A DNA stretch of 64,000 bases from Flavobacterium notoginsengisoli (GCF_014207905.1 NZ_JACHLB010000005.1:186001-250000), one strand, 5' to 3'. Positions 52,616 to 62,055 are shown, counted from the first letter of the stretch. Notes: generated by a model from the letters alone, not told the origin. Numbers and translations are program-made.

Positions 52616-52638
52616 GCAAGTAATTTAATTATAGTTAA

Positions 52639-53589
52639 TTAGCTTAACAAAGTAATGATTTGTGATGCTAATTCAGTACCAATTCTATCTTGTGCTTCTC
52701 CAGTTGCAGCTCCGATGTGTGGAGTCAATGAAATTTTAGAATGCATTAAGATTGCCATTTCTGGTTTTGGTTCGCTTTCGAAAACGTCTAAACCTGCAAA
52801 AGCAACTTTTCCTGAATCTAAAGCTTTTACTAGCGCCACTTCATCAATAACGCCACCACGAGCACAGTTTACGATTCCTACACCATTTTTCATGATTTCA
52901 AGTTCTTTTTCTCCAATGATATAACCATCTTGTGCAGGAACGTGTAATGTAATGAAATCAGCTTCTTTGAATAAAGATTCTAAAGATTGAGAAACGATTT
53001 TAGTTGTGATTGATTGTCCGTCGAAAAATTCAACTTTTACATCAACTTCTGGAATAAAACTATCAGCAGCGATAACTTTCATTCCTAAACCAAGAGCCAT
53101 TTTTGCAGTAGCTTGTCCGATACGACCAATACCAACAATACCTAAAGTTTTTCCTCTTAATTCAGTTCCGTTAGCGTATGCTTTTTTCAAACCGTCGAAG
53201 TTTGAATCTCCTTCAAGAGGCATGTTTCTGTTAGAATCATGTAAAAAACGAACACCAGAAAATAAGTGTCCGAAAACTAATTCAGCAACAGATTCTGAAG
53301 ATGAAGCAGGAGTGTTGATTACATGAATTCCTTTGCTTTTTGCGTAATCAACATCGATATTATCCATACCAACACCACCACGTCCGATGATTTTGATTCC
53401 AGGACAAGCATCGATAATGTCTTTACGCACTTTAGTTGCGCTACGAACTAAAATTACGTCAATGTTGTTTTCGTTTATATAGTTAGCTACTTGTTCTTGA
53501 GCTACTTTTGTAGTGATAACTTCAAATCCGCCTTTTTCTAAGGCTAGAATTCCACTTTTAGAAATTCCGTCATTTGCTAATACTTTCAT
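52639..53589 (-). CDS. serA: D-3-phosphoglycerate dehydrogenase (no ACT domain)
   Basis: This 316-aa cytosolic dehydrogenase catalyses the first step of serine synthesis, 3-phosphoglycerate to 3-phosphohydroxypyruvate with NAD. Visible motifs are the substrate-site ILVRSATKVRKDII, GRGGVGMDNIDVDYAKSKG, the NAD motif GIGRIGQATAKMALGLGMKV, catalytic Arg in NCARGGVIDE, Glu in VFESEPKPE and His in LTPHIGAATGEAQ. It ends after the catalytic domain; the regulatory ACT domain seen in the long forms is absent. It lies 103 bases downstream of serC on the same strand, with a repeat in the gap. Confidence 0.92.
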   Translation of the reverse strand: MKVLANDGISKSGILALEKGGFEVITTKVAQEQVANYINENNIDVILVRSATKVRKDIIDACPGIKIIGRGGVGMDNIDVDYAKSKGIHVINTPASSSESVAELVFGHLFSGVRFLHDSNRNMPLEGDSNFDGLKKAYANGTELRGKTLGIVGIGRIGQATAKMALGLGMKVIAADSFIPEVDVKVEFFDGQSITTKIVSQSLESLFKEADFITLHVPAQDGYIIGEKELEIMKNGVGIVNCARGGVIDEVALVKALDSGKVAFAGLDVFESEPKPEMAILMHSKISLTPHIGAATGEAQDRIGTELASQIITLLS

Positions 53590-53665
53590 TGTATTTATTT
53601 TGTTTATTTGGTTAATCGTTTAATTGTTTAATCGATACACCAATTTTAATTTTTTCTTTTTTTGT

Positions 53666-53694
53666 ACTGAAAACTGTTACTGCGACTGAAAACT
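53666..53694. repeat. Dispersed ACTGAAAACT-type repeat, single copy
   Basis: ACTGAAAACTGTTACTGCGA followed by CTGAAAACT, between serC and serA and overlapping the serC stop codon by two bases. Same family as at 2408, 17110 and 38084. Confidence 0.7.
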
Positions 53695-54763
53695 AAACTT
53701 TAGTTTCAAGTGCTTTCATTACATCAACTAAAACCTGAACGCTTTCAATTGGCATAGCGTTGTAGATAGAAGCTCTGTAACCACCAACAGAACGGTGTCC
53801 AGGTAATCCTGAAATTCCAGCTTCTTTCCATAAAGCGTCAAATGTTGCTGTATGATCAGGGTTTGTCAACAAGAAAGTTACGTTCATGTTAGAGCGATCT
53901 TCTACGTTTGCAGCACCTTTAAATAATGGATTTCTGTCGATTTCAGCGTATAACAATTCTGCTTTAGCGTTGTTTAATTTTTCAACAGCAGCGATTCCAC
54001 CTTTCTCTTTAATCCATTGTAAAGTTAAAAGAGAAACGTAAACAGCAAATACAGATGGAGTATTGTACATACTTTCTGCTTTGATATGTTTAGCGTAATC
54101 TAACATGCTAGGAATAGTTCTTCCGTTTTTGCCTAAGATTTCTTCTTTAACTACAACTAAAGTTGTTCCTGCTGGTCCCATATTTTTTTGAGCACCTGCA
54201 TAGATTAAGTCGAATTTAGAGAAATCTAATTCGCGTGAAAAAATATCAGAACTCATATCGCAAACAACTGGAATGTTAGTTGCTGGGAATTCTTTCATTT
54301 GAGTTCCAAAAATGGTATTGTTACTTGTACAGTGAAAATAATCAGCATCAGCTGGAATTTCGTAACCTTTTGGAATATGAGTATAATTGTCTTCTTTTGA
54401 AGAAGCTACAACGATAGTTTCTCCGAAAAGTTTAGCTTCTTTGATCGCTGCGGTTGCCCACGTTCCTGAATCTAAATAAGCTGCTTTTCCGTTTTCTTTT
54501 AATAAATTGTATGGTGCCATTAAAAATGCTGTACTTGCACCACCTTGTAAAAATAAAGCCTGATAACCTTTTCCTTGAAGTCCTAATAATTCTAAAGCAA
54601 GGGAGCGAGCTTCTTCCATTACCGCAACAAAATCTTTACTTCTGTGCGAGATTTCAAGAATAGATAATCCTGAATCATTAAAATTTAAAACTGCTTTTGA
54701 TGCCTTCTCAAAAACTTCCTGAGGTAAAATACTTGGTCCTGCGCTGTAGTTGTGTTTTTTCAT
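53693..54763 (-). CDS. serC: Phosphoserine aminotransferase
   Basis: This 356-aa PLP enzyme converts phosphohydroxypyruvate and glutamate to phosphoserine. The start is MKKHNYSAGPSILPQEVFEK, the SerC signature. Conserved parts are GGASTAFLMAPYNLL, HCTSNNTIFGTQ, the Schiff-base Lys in YAGAQKNMGPAGTTLVVV and GLPGHRSVGGYRASIYNAM at the end. Serine biosynthesis in this window thus has steps 1 and 2 (serA, serC); the phosphatase serB is not here. It lies 93 bases downstream of the acyl-CoA reductase gene on the same strand. Confidence 0.95.
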   Translation of the reverse strand: MKKHNYSAGPSILPQEVFEKASKAVLNFNDSGLSILEISHRSKDFVAVMEEARSLALELLGLQGKGYQALFLQGGASTAFLMAPYNLLKENGKAAYLDSGTWATAAIKEAKLFGETIVVASSKEDNYTHIPKGYEIPADADYFHCTSNNTIFGTQMKEFPATNIPVVCDMSSDIFSRELDFSKFDLIYAGAQKNMGPAGTTLVVVKEEILGKNGRTIPSMLDYAKHIKAESMYNTPSVFAVYVSLLTLQWIKEKGGIAAVEKLNNAKAELLYAEIDRNPLFKGAANVEDRSNMNVTFLLTNPDHTATFDALWKEAGISGLPGHRSVGGYRASIYNAMPIESVQVLVDVMKALETKV

Positions 54764-54856
54764 GGTTGTTGTTAATAGTCGAAAATTTTAAAGACGCAAA
54801 TTTCGGCAATAAGAGCCGAAAAAGCGTTAAAATATTCGAAATAATTAAACAATTTA

Positions 54857-55924
54857 TTACTTTGTTGTTAACAAAAACGTTATAGTATCGACATTATCTG
54901 CGTAATCCCACAATTGCGGTTTTTGAGTTTCTCCGAATGCAATGCTATTTGGTGTCAAATTACTGCTTACAATACACTGAATTTGTTCTGAATCGTTTTT
55001 TAGTCGTTCTTTAAGTTCTTCAAGGTTTTCGTAGTATTCATAAAAAACGCTCGAAATAGGAGAGGCGTAGCTTGAATCTTCTTTTATGGTTAAAAAACCG
55101 TTGTCAAGCAACTTAAAATTACTCATTAAAAATACGGCCTTATTGTAATCATAATTGTTGGCATATTTTTCATAATGAATAACGTCTTGATATTTAAACA
55201 TAGCTTGAAAAAAAGCATCAAAAGAATAGTCTTTAGGAACATAAAGTTTAGAAACATTTCGGCATCCTAAACCAAAATATCTGAAAATATCTTCACCTAA
55301 ATTTTCTAATTCTTGAGTAGTTTCTATTCCTGTCAAAACTGCAGTAGAATTTCTGTTTTTGCGAATAATTGAAGGTTTGTCTTTAAAGTAATATTCAAAA
55401 TAGCGAGCTGTATTATTGCTTCCTGTTGCAATTACTGCGTCAAAATTTTCTAGTTTTCCATCAACGAAAGTGATTTTATCTTTAAAGTTTTCATCAACAG
55501 CAATTAAATATTTGGCCAAAAATGGCAATAAATGCTGATCATTTGAAGACGTTTTGATTAAAGCTTTGTAACCCGTTATTAAAACAGACAGAAAATCATG
55601 AAAACCTACTAAAGGAATATTTCCAGCTAAAATTAAAGCAACTGTTTTAGAATTATCGTTATTTTCATCAATTGTATAAACAGAAAGCCATTTGTTAATG
55701 TTCTCTTCTGTTAAAGCTTCTGCCCAAGATTGTATCGAAAAATAAACCTGTTCGGGCGTATACCATCCATTATGTGATTGCGATAAATGTATCAGATTTT
55801 CGAAATCATCAAAAAAGATATCATTATATAAGACGTCAGATTTTCTTGCAGAAGCTCCTTCTGAAAATTGACTTAAAAATTTTCCTAATTCAACAAAAAC
55901 ACTTTTTTTTGTTTCTAATGTCAT
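54857..55924 (-). CDS. Acyl-CoA reductase (LuxC-like family)
   Basis: This 355-aa protein has the LuxC-type aldehyde-dehydrogenase-like layout: NIPLVGFHDFLSVLITGYKALIKTSSND, the site VIATGSNNTARYFEYYFKDK, STAVLTGIETTQELENLGEDIFRYFGLGCRNVSKLYVPKDY with the catalytic Cys in GLGCRNVS. It should reduce an acyl-CoA or acyl-phosphate to the aldehyde. No LuxD/E partner is nearby, so it is not a luciferase operon. It is divergent from the ferredoxin gene and upstream of serC-serA on the same strand. The electron donor may be NAD(P)H; ferredoxin next door is only a possibility. Confidence 0.87.
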   Translation of the reverse strand: MTLETKKSVFVELGKFLSQFSEGASARKSDVLYNDIFFDDFENLIHLSQSHNGWYTPEQVYFSIQSWAEALTEENINKWLSVYTIDENNDNSKTVALILAGNIPLVGFHDFLSVLITGYKALIKTSSNDQHLLPFLAKYLIAVDENFKDKITFVDGKLENFDAVIATGSNNTARYFEYYFKDKPSIIRKNRNSTAVLTGIETTQELENLGEDIFRYFGLGCRNVSKLYVPKDYSFDAFFQAMFKYQDVIHYEKYANNYDYNKAVFLMSNFKLLDNGFLTIKEDSSYASPISSVFYEYYENLEELKERLKNDSEQIQCIVSSNLTPNSIAFGETQKPQLWDYADNVDTITFLLTTK

Positions 55925-55928
55925 AATG

Positions 55929-55960
55929 TTTGCTTATGAATTGTTTTGATTGTAATTTTG
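55929..55960 (+). promoter_or_regulatory. Putative Bacteroidota promoter of the ferredoxin gene
   Basis: TTTG at 55929-55932, 20 bases, then TAATTTTG at 55953-55960, an almost ideal TTTG/TAnnTTTG pair. It begins five bases beyond the divergent acyl-CoA reductase start, so the two genes share a compact promoter region. The ferredoxin leader is about 140 bases and filled with AAAGTCGAAAGTCC-type words (55981-56100). Confidence 0.65.
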
Positions 55961-56106
55961 CACAAAAATAAGCATAATTAAGTCGAAAGACAAAAGTCCA
56001 AAGTCGAAAGTCCAAAGTTGAAAAGACTTTAAAAACTTTTACTTTAATACTTTCAAACTTTATGGCTTTAGACTTTATGATTTTTAAACTTTAAGACTAA
56101 AAAACG

Positions 56107-56457
56107 ATGGCAATTATTATAACTGACGAATGTATCAATTGTGGGGCTTGCGAACCAGAGTGCCCAAATACAGCAATATATGAAGGAGCGGATGATTGGA
56201 GATATAAAGACGGAACAAGTCTTTCTGGAACAATAGTTTTACCTGACGGAACTGAAGTGGATGCAGATGATGCGCAAACTCCAATTTCTGATGAGATCTA
56301 TTATATTGTACCAGGAAAATGTACAGAATGTAAAGGTTTCCATGATGAACCTCAATGTGCTGCTGTTTGTCCGGTTGACTGTTGTGTGCCAGACGATAAT
56401 CACGTTGAAGATGAAGAAACTTTATTAGAAAGACAATCTTTCCTACACGGAGAGTAA
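56107..56457 (+). CDS. 4Fe-4S dicluster ferredoxin
   Basis: This 116-aa protein has two cluster motifs: [12 protein letters not shown] near the start (C-x2-C-x2-C-x3-CP) and a second set [22 protein letters not shown] (C-x2-C-x8-C-x3-C), then a C-terminal acidic tail. It matches the bacterial 2[4Fe-4S] ferredoxins with an extra loop between the clusters. It should carry electrons at low potential in the cytosol. Divergent from the acyl-CoA reductase gene. Terminator at 56480-56511. Confidence 0.92.
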   Translation: MAIIITDECINCGACEPECPNTAIYEGADDWRYKDGTSLSGTIVLPDGTEVDADDAQTPISDEIYYIVPGKCTECKGFHDEPQCAAVCPVDCCVPDDNHVEDEETLLERQSFLHGE

Positions 56458-56479
56458 GTATTTCTGATATTTTAAATAT

Positions 56480-56511
56480 AATCCTGAGTCAAAAGCTCAG
56501 GATTTTTTTTT
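56480..56511 (+). terminator. Terminator after ferredoxin
   Basis: Stem AATCCTGAG and CTCAGGATT with loop TCAAAAG and a T8-9 tail. Confidence 0.85.
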
Positions 56512-56625
56512 ACCCTGATATCAGGTATTTACAAAGGTTAATTTGTTGATAACGAATGTTTTGTTTTTTGACTATTGCTTTATTGTTAAAAAAATAATAC
56601 TTTAGTTAAAAAAATAACAATGCTT

Positions 56626-57789
56626 ATGAAGAAATTGCTACTTCTATTTGTGGTTTTATTTAGCTATGTAAGTGTTTTGGCACAAAGTGAGGAGTATTCT
56701 ATTATTGTTAAGGATATAGAAACTTTGGAGCCAATACAAAATGCTACGGTTAAAATAATGAAAACCCAACAGATTTTATTAAGCAATGAAGATGGAAAAG
56801 TTACTTTTATGCTAACTGGAGGATCTAATGTTCAGGTTTCTGAAACTGATTATGAAGATTTGACTGTACGCTGGACTTCTTTAAATGGAGAACAAAAATT
56901 TGTTATTTATTTAAAGAGTAAAAAAAACAAATTAGATGAAGTAGTATTATCTAAAGAATCTCCAGAAAAAATACTGCAGAAATTGGTAAACAATTCTAGA
57001 AAGAAAATTAGTGTTTCTCATAGACAGAAAGTATATGTTAGAGAATTTTTTATGCTCGACAATCAGTATACCTATTATAATGATGGATTGGTAAATTTTC
57101 AGTTTGATAAAAATAATAAAGCGACCACTTTATTGGTTGAGCAAAATAGATCCTACGGATTATTGGAAGCTGATGTAAGTGCTGATTTAAAAGGATATAA
57201 TTTGAATGATATAATGGAAAATTATTCAAATTTTAAATATTTAGAGCCTTTATTAAATCCAAAATCCAAAAAGGAATATGATTTTACTACCAAAGGACAT
57301 TCAAAAAATAAAGATTATTATGTAATGTCTGTTGTTCCTTTGGATAAATCGAAAGAAGCAATCGACAATTTTGAAATTATTTACGATCCTATAAAAAAGA
57401 TTATTTTAGAATATACGATTTCGGTAACTCCAGCTAGTTTGGATAAAATAGAGGAGAAAACGAACGTAGGAGATAAAAATATTACGAAATCCTTTGTAAA
57501 TGTAAATTACCGATTAGACGGAGATGATTATTACATTTTAAACTCTAATGAGGAAATTGGGTATACAGTTATAGAAAAGGAAAAGTCGAAAAATATTCAG
57601 GTTAGAAATAGTTTTGTGACAACAGGTTTCAATAAGCAGAATTTTACTTATAAGGAAAGCGATGTTTTTAAAGAAAAATCACTTTTCAATAAAAAGAACA
57701 AAATTTTGACCAATTATTGGGATATTTCTGGTTTTACCGCTACAGATGAAGAAAAAGCCATTATTGCCTCTTTAGAATTTAAATTGTAA
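56626..57789 (+). CDS. Exported CarboxypepD_reg-like protein (387 aa)
   Basis: Start preferred at the ATG at 56626 (MKKLLLLFVVLFSYVSVLAQ); another ATG lies two codons upstream. After the signal peptide comes a beta-sandwich, roughly residues 21-105 (IIVKDIETLEPIQNATVKIM and FMLTGGSNVQVSETDYEDL). The rest, with VYVREFFMLDNQYTYYNDGLVNFQFD and LDGDDYYILNSNEEIGYTVIEKE, has a repeating beta character and no signature I know. It resembles other CarboxypepD_reg proteins in Bacteroidota that bind or move substrates at the cell envelope. Transcribed alone; terminator at 57804-57841. Confidence 0.78.
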   Translation: MKKLLLLFVVLFSYVSVLAQSEEYSIIVKDIETLEPIQNATVKIMKTQQILLSNEDGKVTFMLTGGSNVQVSETDYEDLTVRWTSLNGEQKFVIYLKSKKNKLDEVVLSKESPEKILQKLVNNSRKKISVSHRQKVYVREFFMLDNQYTYYNDGLVNFQFDKNNKATTLLVEQNRSYGLLEADVSADLKGYNLNDIMENYSNFKYLEPLLNPKSKKEYDFTTKGHSKNKDYYVMSVVPLDKSKEAIDNFEIIYDPIKKIILEYTISVTPASLDKIEEKTNVGDKNITKSFVNVNYRLDGDDYYILNSNEEIGYTVIEKEKSKNIQVRNSFVTTGFNKQNFTYKESDVFKEKSLFNKKNKILTNYWDISGFTATDEEKAIIASLEFKL

Positions 57790-57803
57790 TTAAATATAAA
57801 TAG

Positions 57804-57841
57804 AAAAAAAATCCTGAACGATTACGTTCAGGATTTTTTTT
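57804..57841. terminator. Bidirectional terminator
   Basis: Stem AAATCCTGAACG and complement with loop ATTA, A and T runs on both sides; the same CCTGAACG stem is reused at 59141-59174. Confidence 0.88.
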
Positions 57842-57850
57842 GGTTCTAAA

Positions 57851-59047
57851 TTACTTAACTATCACATATCCCAATATTTTTTTATTAAGACCGACGGCAT
57901 CTCTATTGATTATTGAAAATTCCTGATGATATGCTATTTCTCTATATTGACGCCATAATTTTGCGTCCATAGTTTCATAACTATAAAGTGGAGTTGTTCC
58001 AGGTTGCTGTGTTGGGTACAAATATCCTTCAATTCTGTTTGATGATGGAGATGTACTTGTATAATAATTATAATCACTTATATTAGTTTTGTAGATTCGA
58101 TATAAAGGCACAGTGCCTGGGAGTGCGCTGGAATATAAATAGCAAATATCTCCATTAAAATTAAATTGGCCATCTCCGCTACCTTTTTCACAAGGATCTG
58201 TTGTATATAGATTACTGATTCCTTTGGTATATCTATATAGTTTTTTTGTATTAAGACCAAGTGGATATAATGTACTTATGGCAATATTATCATAAGGACT
58301 AAAATTGATCCAATTACTAACTACAGCATTCATTACAGAATTAGGATCAGATGTTGGAGTGCATGGAATTAATTCAGATGAAGTTGAATTGTCGGTATGG
58401 GTAAAGCCAAAATTGTGTCCCATCTCATGTGTAATTGCGAATGTTTTTTGTGTTGCCGATAAAGAATTATAGTAAGTATTGATAGTTATACTGTTCCCTG
58501 AATTACCGTTCGCATCGGGGAAATTTGCAAAAGCTATTACACTAGTGGCAGAATCAAAGTAAATTTGAATATTTATACTAGTGGGAGTAGGTGAATTTAC
58601 TGAACTTACTGTGATATTAGAATTTATATTGTTCCAGTTAATAATAGCTTGATTTATTGCAGTTTTCCAATCGTTTGGCACATCTGGAGAAACATAAATT
58701 TGAATTGTAGAGGAATAGCCAGGTGTCATTGTAAATGGCGATTTTCTTTGTGCGGTTTTTCCAGTGTTGTTTGAATTTGAGTTTGTATAATGTTCGCGGG
58801 CATCTTTTAATGATATAAAAGCGTCTCCGTCAATAACAAAATTATTCTTTGCTTTTTGAAAAGAGATTTTACTAAGTTCTATGTTTAATGATTTAGAGAT
58901 AAAGTTGCTTAAAGTTGCAACTTCATTTGGGTCTGTAACTGAAGCTGCCGTTGAGTTACTTTTTGTTTTCTCTTCGTCGCTACATTGAATAAATGTCAGA
59001 GCGCTAAAAACGAGAATGAATTTAAATAATCGTGTAAAATTTTTCAT
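57851..59047 (-). CDS. M57-like zinc metalloprotease lipoprotein
   Basis: This 398-aa protein has a lipoprotein-like start (FILVFSALTFIQC, Cys at residue 22). The propeptide-like part runs to about residue 105. The catalytic region has HEMGHNFGFTHTD (H-E-x-x-H-x-x-G-x-x-H-x-D), the metzincin-like zinc motif of the PF12388 'HEIGH' family, preceded by TINTYYNSLSATQKTFAI. Its last ~130 residues have repeated Tyr-rich motifs (KLYRYTKGISNLYTTDPCEKG, PLYRIYKTNISDYNYYTS, PLYSYETMDAKLWRQY), which matches a DUF5648-like lectin or binding module. Probably a surface-exposed protease, attached via its lipid anchor. Confidence 0.85.
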   Translation of the reverse strand: MKNFTRLFKFILVFSALTFIQCSDEEKTKSNSTAASVTDPNEVATLSNFISKSLNIELSKISFQKAKNNFVIDGDAFISLKDAREHYTNSNSNNTGKTAQRKSPFTMTPGYSSTIQIYVSPDVPNDWKTAINQAIINWNNINSNITVSSVNSPTPTSINIQIYFDSATSVIAFANFPDANGNSGNSITINTYYNSLSATQKTFAITHEMGHNFGFTHTDNSTSSELIPCTPTSDPNSVMNAVVSNWINFSPYDNIAISTLYPLGLNTKKLYRYTKGISNLYTTDPCEKGSGDGQFNFNGDICYLYSSALPGTVPLYRIYKTNISDYNYYTSTSPSSNRIEGYLYPTQQPGTTPLYSYETMDAKLWRQYREIAYHQEFSIINRDAVGLNKKILGYVIVK

Positions 59048-59140
59048 AAATTTGTTTTTTTATTTAAGGTTATTCTTAATAAAGATATTAATTTTTTATT
59101 GTATGTAAAAAAAAGTTTACTTATTTACCTAATTGATATA

Positions 59141-59174
59141 AAAAAACCTGAACGATTAAGTTCAGGTTTTTTTG
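59141..59174. terminator. Bidirectional terminator
   Basis: Stem AAAAACCTGAAC and complement with a short loop and T8 tail. Located between the divergently ending TonB receptor and the upstream side of the metalloprotease gene. Confidence 0.78.
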
Positions 59175-59182
59175 TTTTTTTT

Positions 59183-59218
59183 GTCAGGCTGAGATATCCC
59201 GAAACTTCGGAGAAGCCC
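59183..59218. repeat. Variant of the GTCAGGCTGAG repeat family
   Basis: GTCAGGCTGAG followed by ATATCCCGAAACTTCGG, a variant of the family at 34509 and 63429, just before the TonB receptor stop. Confidence 0.6.
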
Positions 59219-59225
59219 AATATTT

Positions 59226-61931
59226 TTAGAAATTAAATCCAAGTCTTGCGTAGTAATATGCGCCGTTGAATCCCATTTGTACGGCATCCCAATAACCACC
59301 AGCTTCAACCCAGTCATCTTGCTGATCAGGATAGATGTTTAATAAGTTATTGGCACCAAGAGTTATTTTGGTTGATTTAGAAAGCTTGAAGCCTAAAGTT
59401 AAATCAGTTACAATTTTAGCGCCGTAAGTGTCTGTAGCAGCTTGTTTCTGAATTGCATATAATTCTGCATCTGTTTGTGATGGAGAAGTTCTAAAATCTT
59501 CAGGAGTTAAATCACTCATTTGATAATCTAATAATTTGACTTCGCTAAATCTTGTGAAAGATAATCCAGCGTCAAACCATTTTCTAGCATAATTTAGATT
59601 TAAGCCAAATTTATTCGCTGGAGCAGAAGCTAATAAAAAAGCTCTGTCGCGTTCTCCAAAGAATGTTTTTTCATCTAAATCGCCATTTTTTATTTTATCA
59701 ATTTTCATATGATTAATGTTTCCAACAAGAGTTGCTTCAAATCTATTGCTGTCAAAAGTTTTTTTCCAAGCCAAAACGATGTCAAGTCCTGTTGTTTTTG
59801 TGTCTACTCCATTTACGAAAAACTGTGCTTTGTCTACATTCATTCCTAAAGCAGTCGCGTCAAAATAACCAGTTAACACAATTCTGTCTTTTACATTAAT
59901 TAAATAACCGTCTACGGTTGCTGTAAAATCTCCAAGAGAAGCGGTAAAACCAAGAGAAGCATTTACAGCTTTTTCTTCATTTAATTTATTAATTCCAAAA
60001 GCTCTTGTCACTGGACTATCATTTGAAGCAAGCAAAACTTCTGTTGCACCGCCAGAACTGAAGTTTGTAAAACGTAAATTATAATAAATCTGTGCTAAAG
60101 AAGGTGCGCGAAACCCTGTACTTACAGAACCTCTTAAATTAATTTTGTCTGTTAATTTAAGTCTCGAAGCAAACTTACCATTCAAAGTACTTCCGAAGTC
60201 ATTGTAATTTTCATAACGAACAGCACCGCTTACCATCCATGTTTCTGTAACATCTAATTCTGCGTCGGTATATAAAGAGAAGTTGGTACGGCTTTTATTT
60301 ACTTCGTTTGCAGGGCTGTATCCAGGAAAACCTTGTGATCCTCCAGGTCTTGGCTCGCCAGAAATTGGATCAATTGGCGCGCTTTGTGTTGTTGGATCAG
60401 TAATTGGCACGCCATTAGTGTCGTAAGTTGCATAAGAACCTACTTCTCCAGCAAAAATTTCAAATTGTTCTACTCTAAATTCAGTTCCAAATGCAATGTT
60501 TAGTCCGCCAAGGATATCTCCATAATTTTTAGAAACATCTAAATTAGTTGTGTTTTGAAGTAAGCTGTGACCTCCAGCATCAAATTCTGTTGGAGAATTT
60601 TCTTCAAGCGAAGCATTTAAAGTCCCTTTGATATTATAATGAAATTTATTTTTACCTAAAGTATTGCTAAAATCCCATTTCCATCCTCCTGAAGTTTCTG
60701 TTCTAATTCCGGCAGCAATTGAATTATCATTAATTTTTGATGTAATTCTTGGTGTAAACCCGCCTGGATATATCGCTTCTACAACTCTTTCGCCGTCATT
60801 TCTGGTAAAGGCGTAAGCATCAGTATCTCTGAAATTACTTCCTCCAAAAGCATAAAATTGTGTTTTTTCTGAAATAGGAATAGCAAGATTGGCAAATAAA
60901 TTCACACCTTGGATTTCTGCTTCCCCAAATCCTTTTCTAAAATCAAAACCAGGTCTTAAAGTTTTGTTTTTGTTTAAAAATTCTCCAGTAACATTTACAT
61001 ATCCACCTTTGGTTCCAATTTTAGTTCCATAATTGGCCGCAATTTTTACAGAGCCACCATCAAAATCTTGGTCTTTTCCAAATGAGTTACCATAACCATG
61101 TTGATCCAATCTGTAACCTTTTGTATTAGCTGTGCCTTCAGGAAAATCTCCTTTTGCATTTGTGTTAAATGCTCCATAAGTGACAGATCCTGTAAATTCA
61201 TCTACACTATCATTTGTTACAATATTGATGACTCCAGCAATAGCATCAGAACCATATTGGGCTGCAGCACCATCACGAAGGATTTCAATTCTTTTAATAG
61301 AAGCTGCAGGAATAGCATTTAAATCGGTTCCAGTATTTCCGCGTCCGCGAGTACCAAATAAATTGATTAATGAAGATTGGTGTCTTCTTTTGCCGTTAAT
61401 CAAAACCAAAGTTTGGTCTGGTCCCATACCTCTTAAAGAAGCAGGGTCAACGTGATCGGCTCCGTCTGAACCAGATTGTTTATTAGCATTAAAAGAAGGA
61501 GCAACATATTGCAATAATTGGTTGATTTCAATTTTTCCACTTTGAGTTGTAACATCTTTTACGTTGATTACATCAATTGGTACAGCAGAATTTACAACTG
61601 TTCTTTTTGAATTTCTAGAACCAACGACAACAACATCATTTAAAACCTGACCATCACTTTCATCTAAAACCACATCAATTTTATCTCCAGAAACGATTTT
61701 TTCTACAGAAGAAAATCCGACATAGCTAAAAATTAACGTTGCACCATCTTTTACTTTTATTCTGTAACTCCCCTCAAAATCAGTAGAAACTCCGTTTGAT
61801 GTTCCTTTTTCGACAATATTAACACCTGGAAGCGGCGCTCCAGTTTTGTCTTTTACAAAACCCGAGACCTCTTTCTGGGCAAAAATAAATGCTGAACTCA
61901 GCAGAAATAGTAATAATGCAATCTTTTTCAT
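59226..61931 (-). CDS. TonB-dependent outer-membrane receptor with N-terminal CarboxypepD_reg domain
   Basis: Start chosen at the ATG at 61931 (MKKIALLLFLLSSAFIFAQ, 901 aa); the frame continues 46 codons upstream without signal-peptide character. Domains: signal peptide; CarboxypepD_reg (about 22-100: VSGFVKDKTGAPLPGVNIVE, GSYRIKVKDGATLIFSYVGF); plug with SLRGMGPDQTLVLINGKRRH and EILRDGAAAQYGSDAIAGVIN; then a 22-strand barrel ending YYARLGFNF with the terminal aromatic residue. It lacks a SusD partner in this window, so it is not a polysaccharide utilisation SusC by context; it may take up a metal chelate, vitamin, or oligosaccharide. Transcribed alone. Confidence 0.92.
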   Translation of the reverse strand: MKKIALLLFLLSSAFIFAQKEVSGFVKDKTGAPLPGVNIVEKGTSNGVSTDFEGSYRIKVKDGATLIFSYVGFSSVEKIVSGDKIDVVLDESDGQVLNDVVVVGSRNSKRTVVNSAVPIDVINVKDVTTQSGKIEINQLLQYVAPSFNANKQSGSDGADHVDPASLRGMGPDQTLVLINGKRRHQSSLINLFGTRGRGNTGTDLNAIPAASIKRIEILRDGAAAQYGSDAIAGVINIVTNDSVDEFTGSVTYGAFNTNAKGDFPEGTANTKGYRLDQHGYGNSFGKDQDFDGGSVKIAANYGTKIGTKGGYVNVTGEFLNKNKTLRPGFDFRKGFGEAEIQGVNLFANLAIPISEKTQFYAFGGSNFRDTDAYAFTRNDGERVVEAIYPGGFTPRITSKINDNSIAAGIRTETSGGWKWDFSNTLGKNKFHYNIKGTLNASLEENSPTEFDAGGHSLLQNTTNLDVSKNYGDILGGLNIAFGTEFRVEQFEIFAGEVGSYATYDTNGVPITDPTTQSAPIDPISGEPRPGGSQGFPGYSPANEVNKSRTNFSLYTDAELDVTETWMVSGAVRYENYNDFGSTLNGKFASRLKLTDKINLRGSVSTGFRAPSLAQIYYNLRFTNFSSGGATEVLLASNDSPVTRAFGINKLNEEKAVNASLGFTASLGDFTATVDGYLINVKDRIVLTGYFDATALGMNVDKAQFFVNGVDTKTTGLDIVLAWKKTFDSNRFEATLVGNINHMKIDKIKNGDLDEKTFFGERDRAFLLASAPANKFGLNLNYARKWFDAGLSFTRFSEVKLLDYQMSDLTPEDFRTSPSQTDAELYAIQKQAATDTYGAKIVTDLTLGFKLSKSTKITLGANNLLNIYPDQQDDWVEAGGYWDAVQMGFNGAYYYARLGFNF

Positions 61932-62055
61932 GGTAATTGGTTTTTTGGTTTGTTTTTTATTGATTAGTTTTATAAAAGTAATGTTTTTTAACAAAAACTT
62001 AAGGAAATGTTTAAAAATTTTCCAGAACAGCTTTAAAATTATATTATTGAACATT

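Noticed and set aside
54857-55924. Luciferase-type (lux) operon
   Set aside because: Only the LuxC-like reductase is present; no luxA, luxB, luxD or luxE relatives are nearby.
59226-61931. SusC of a polysaccharide utilisation locus
   Set aside because: No SusD gene or glycan-degrading genes are next to it, and pectate lyase lies 9 kb away on its own.
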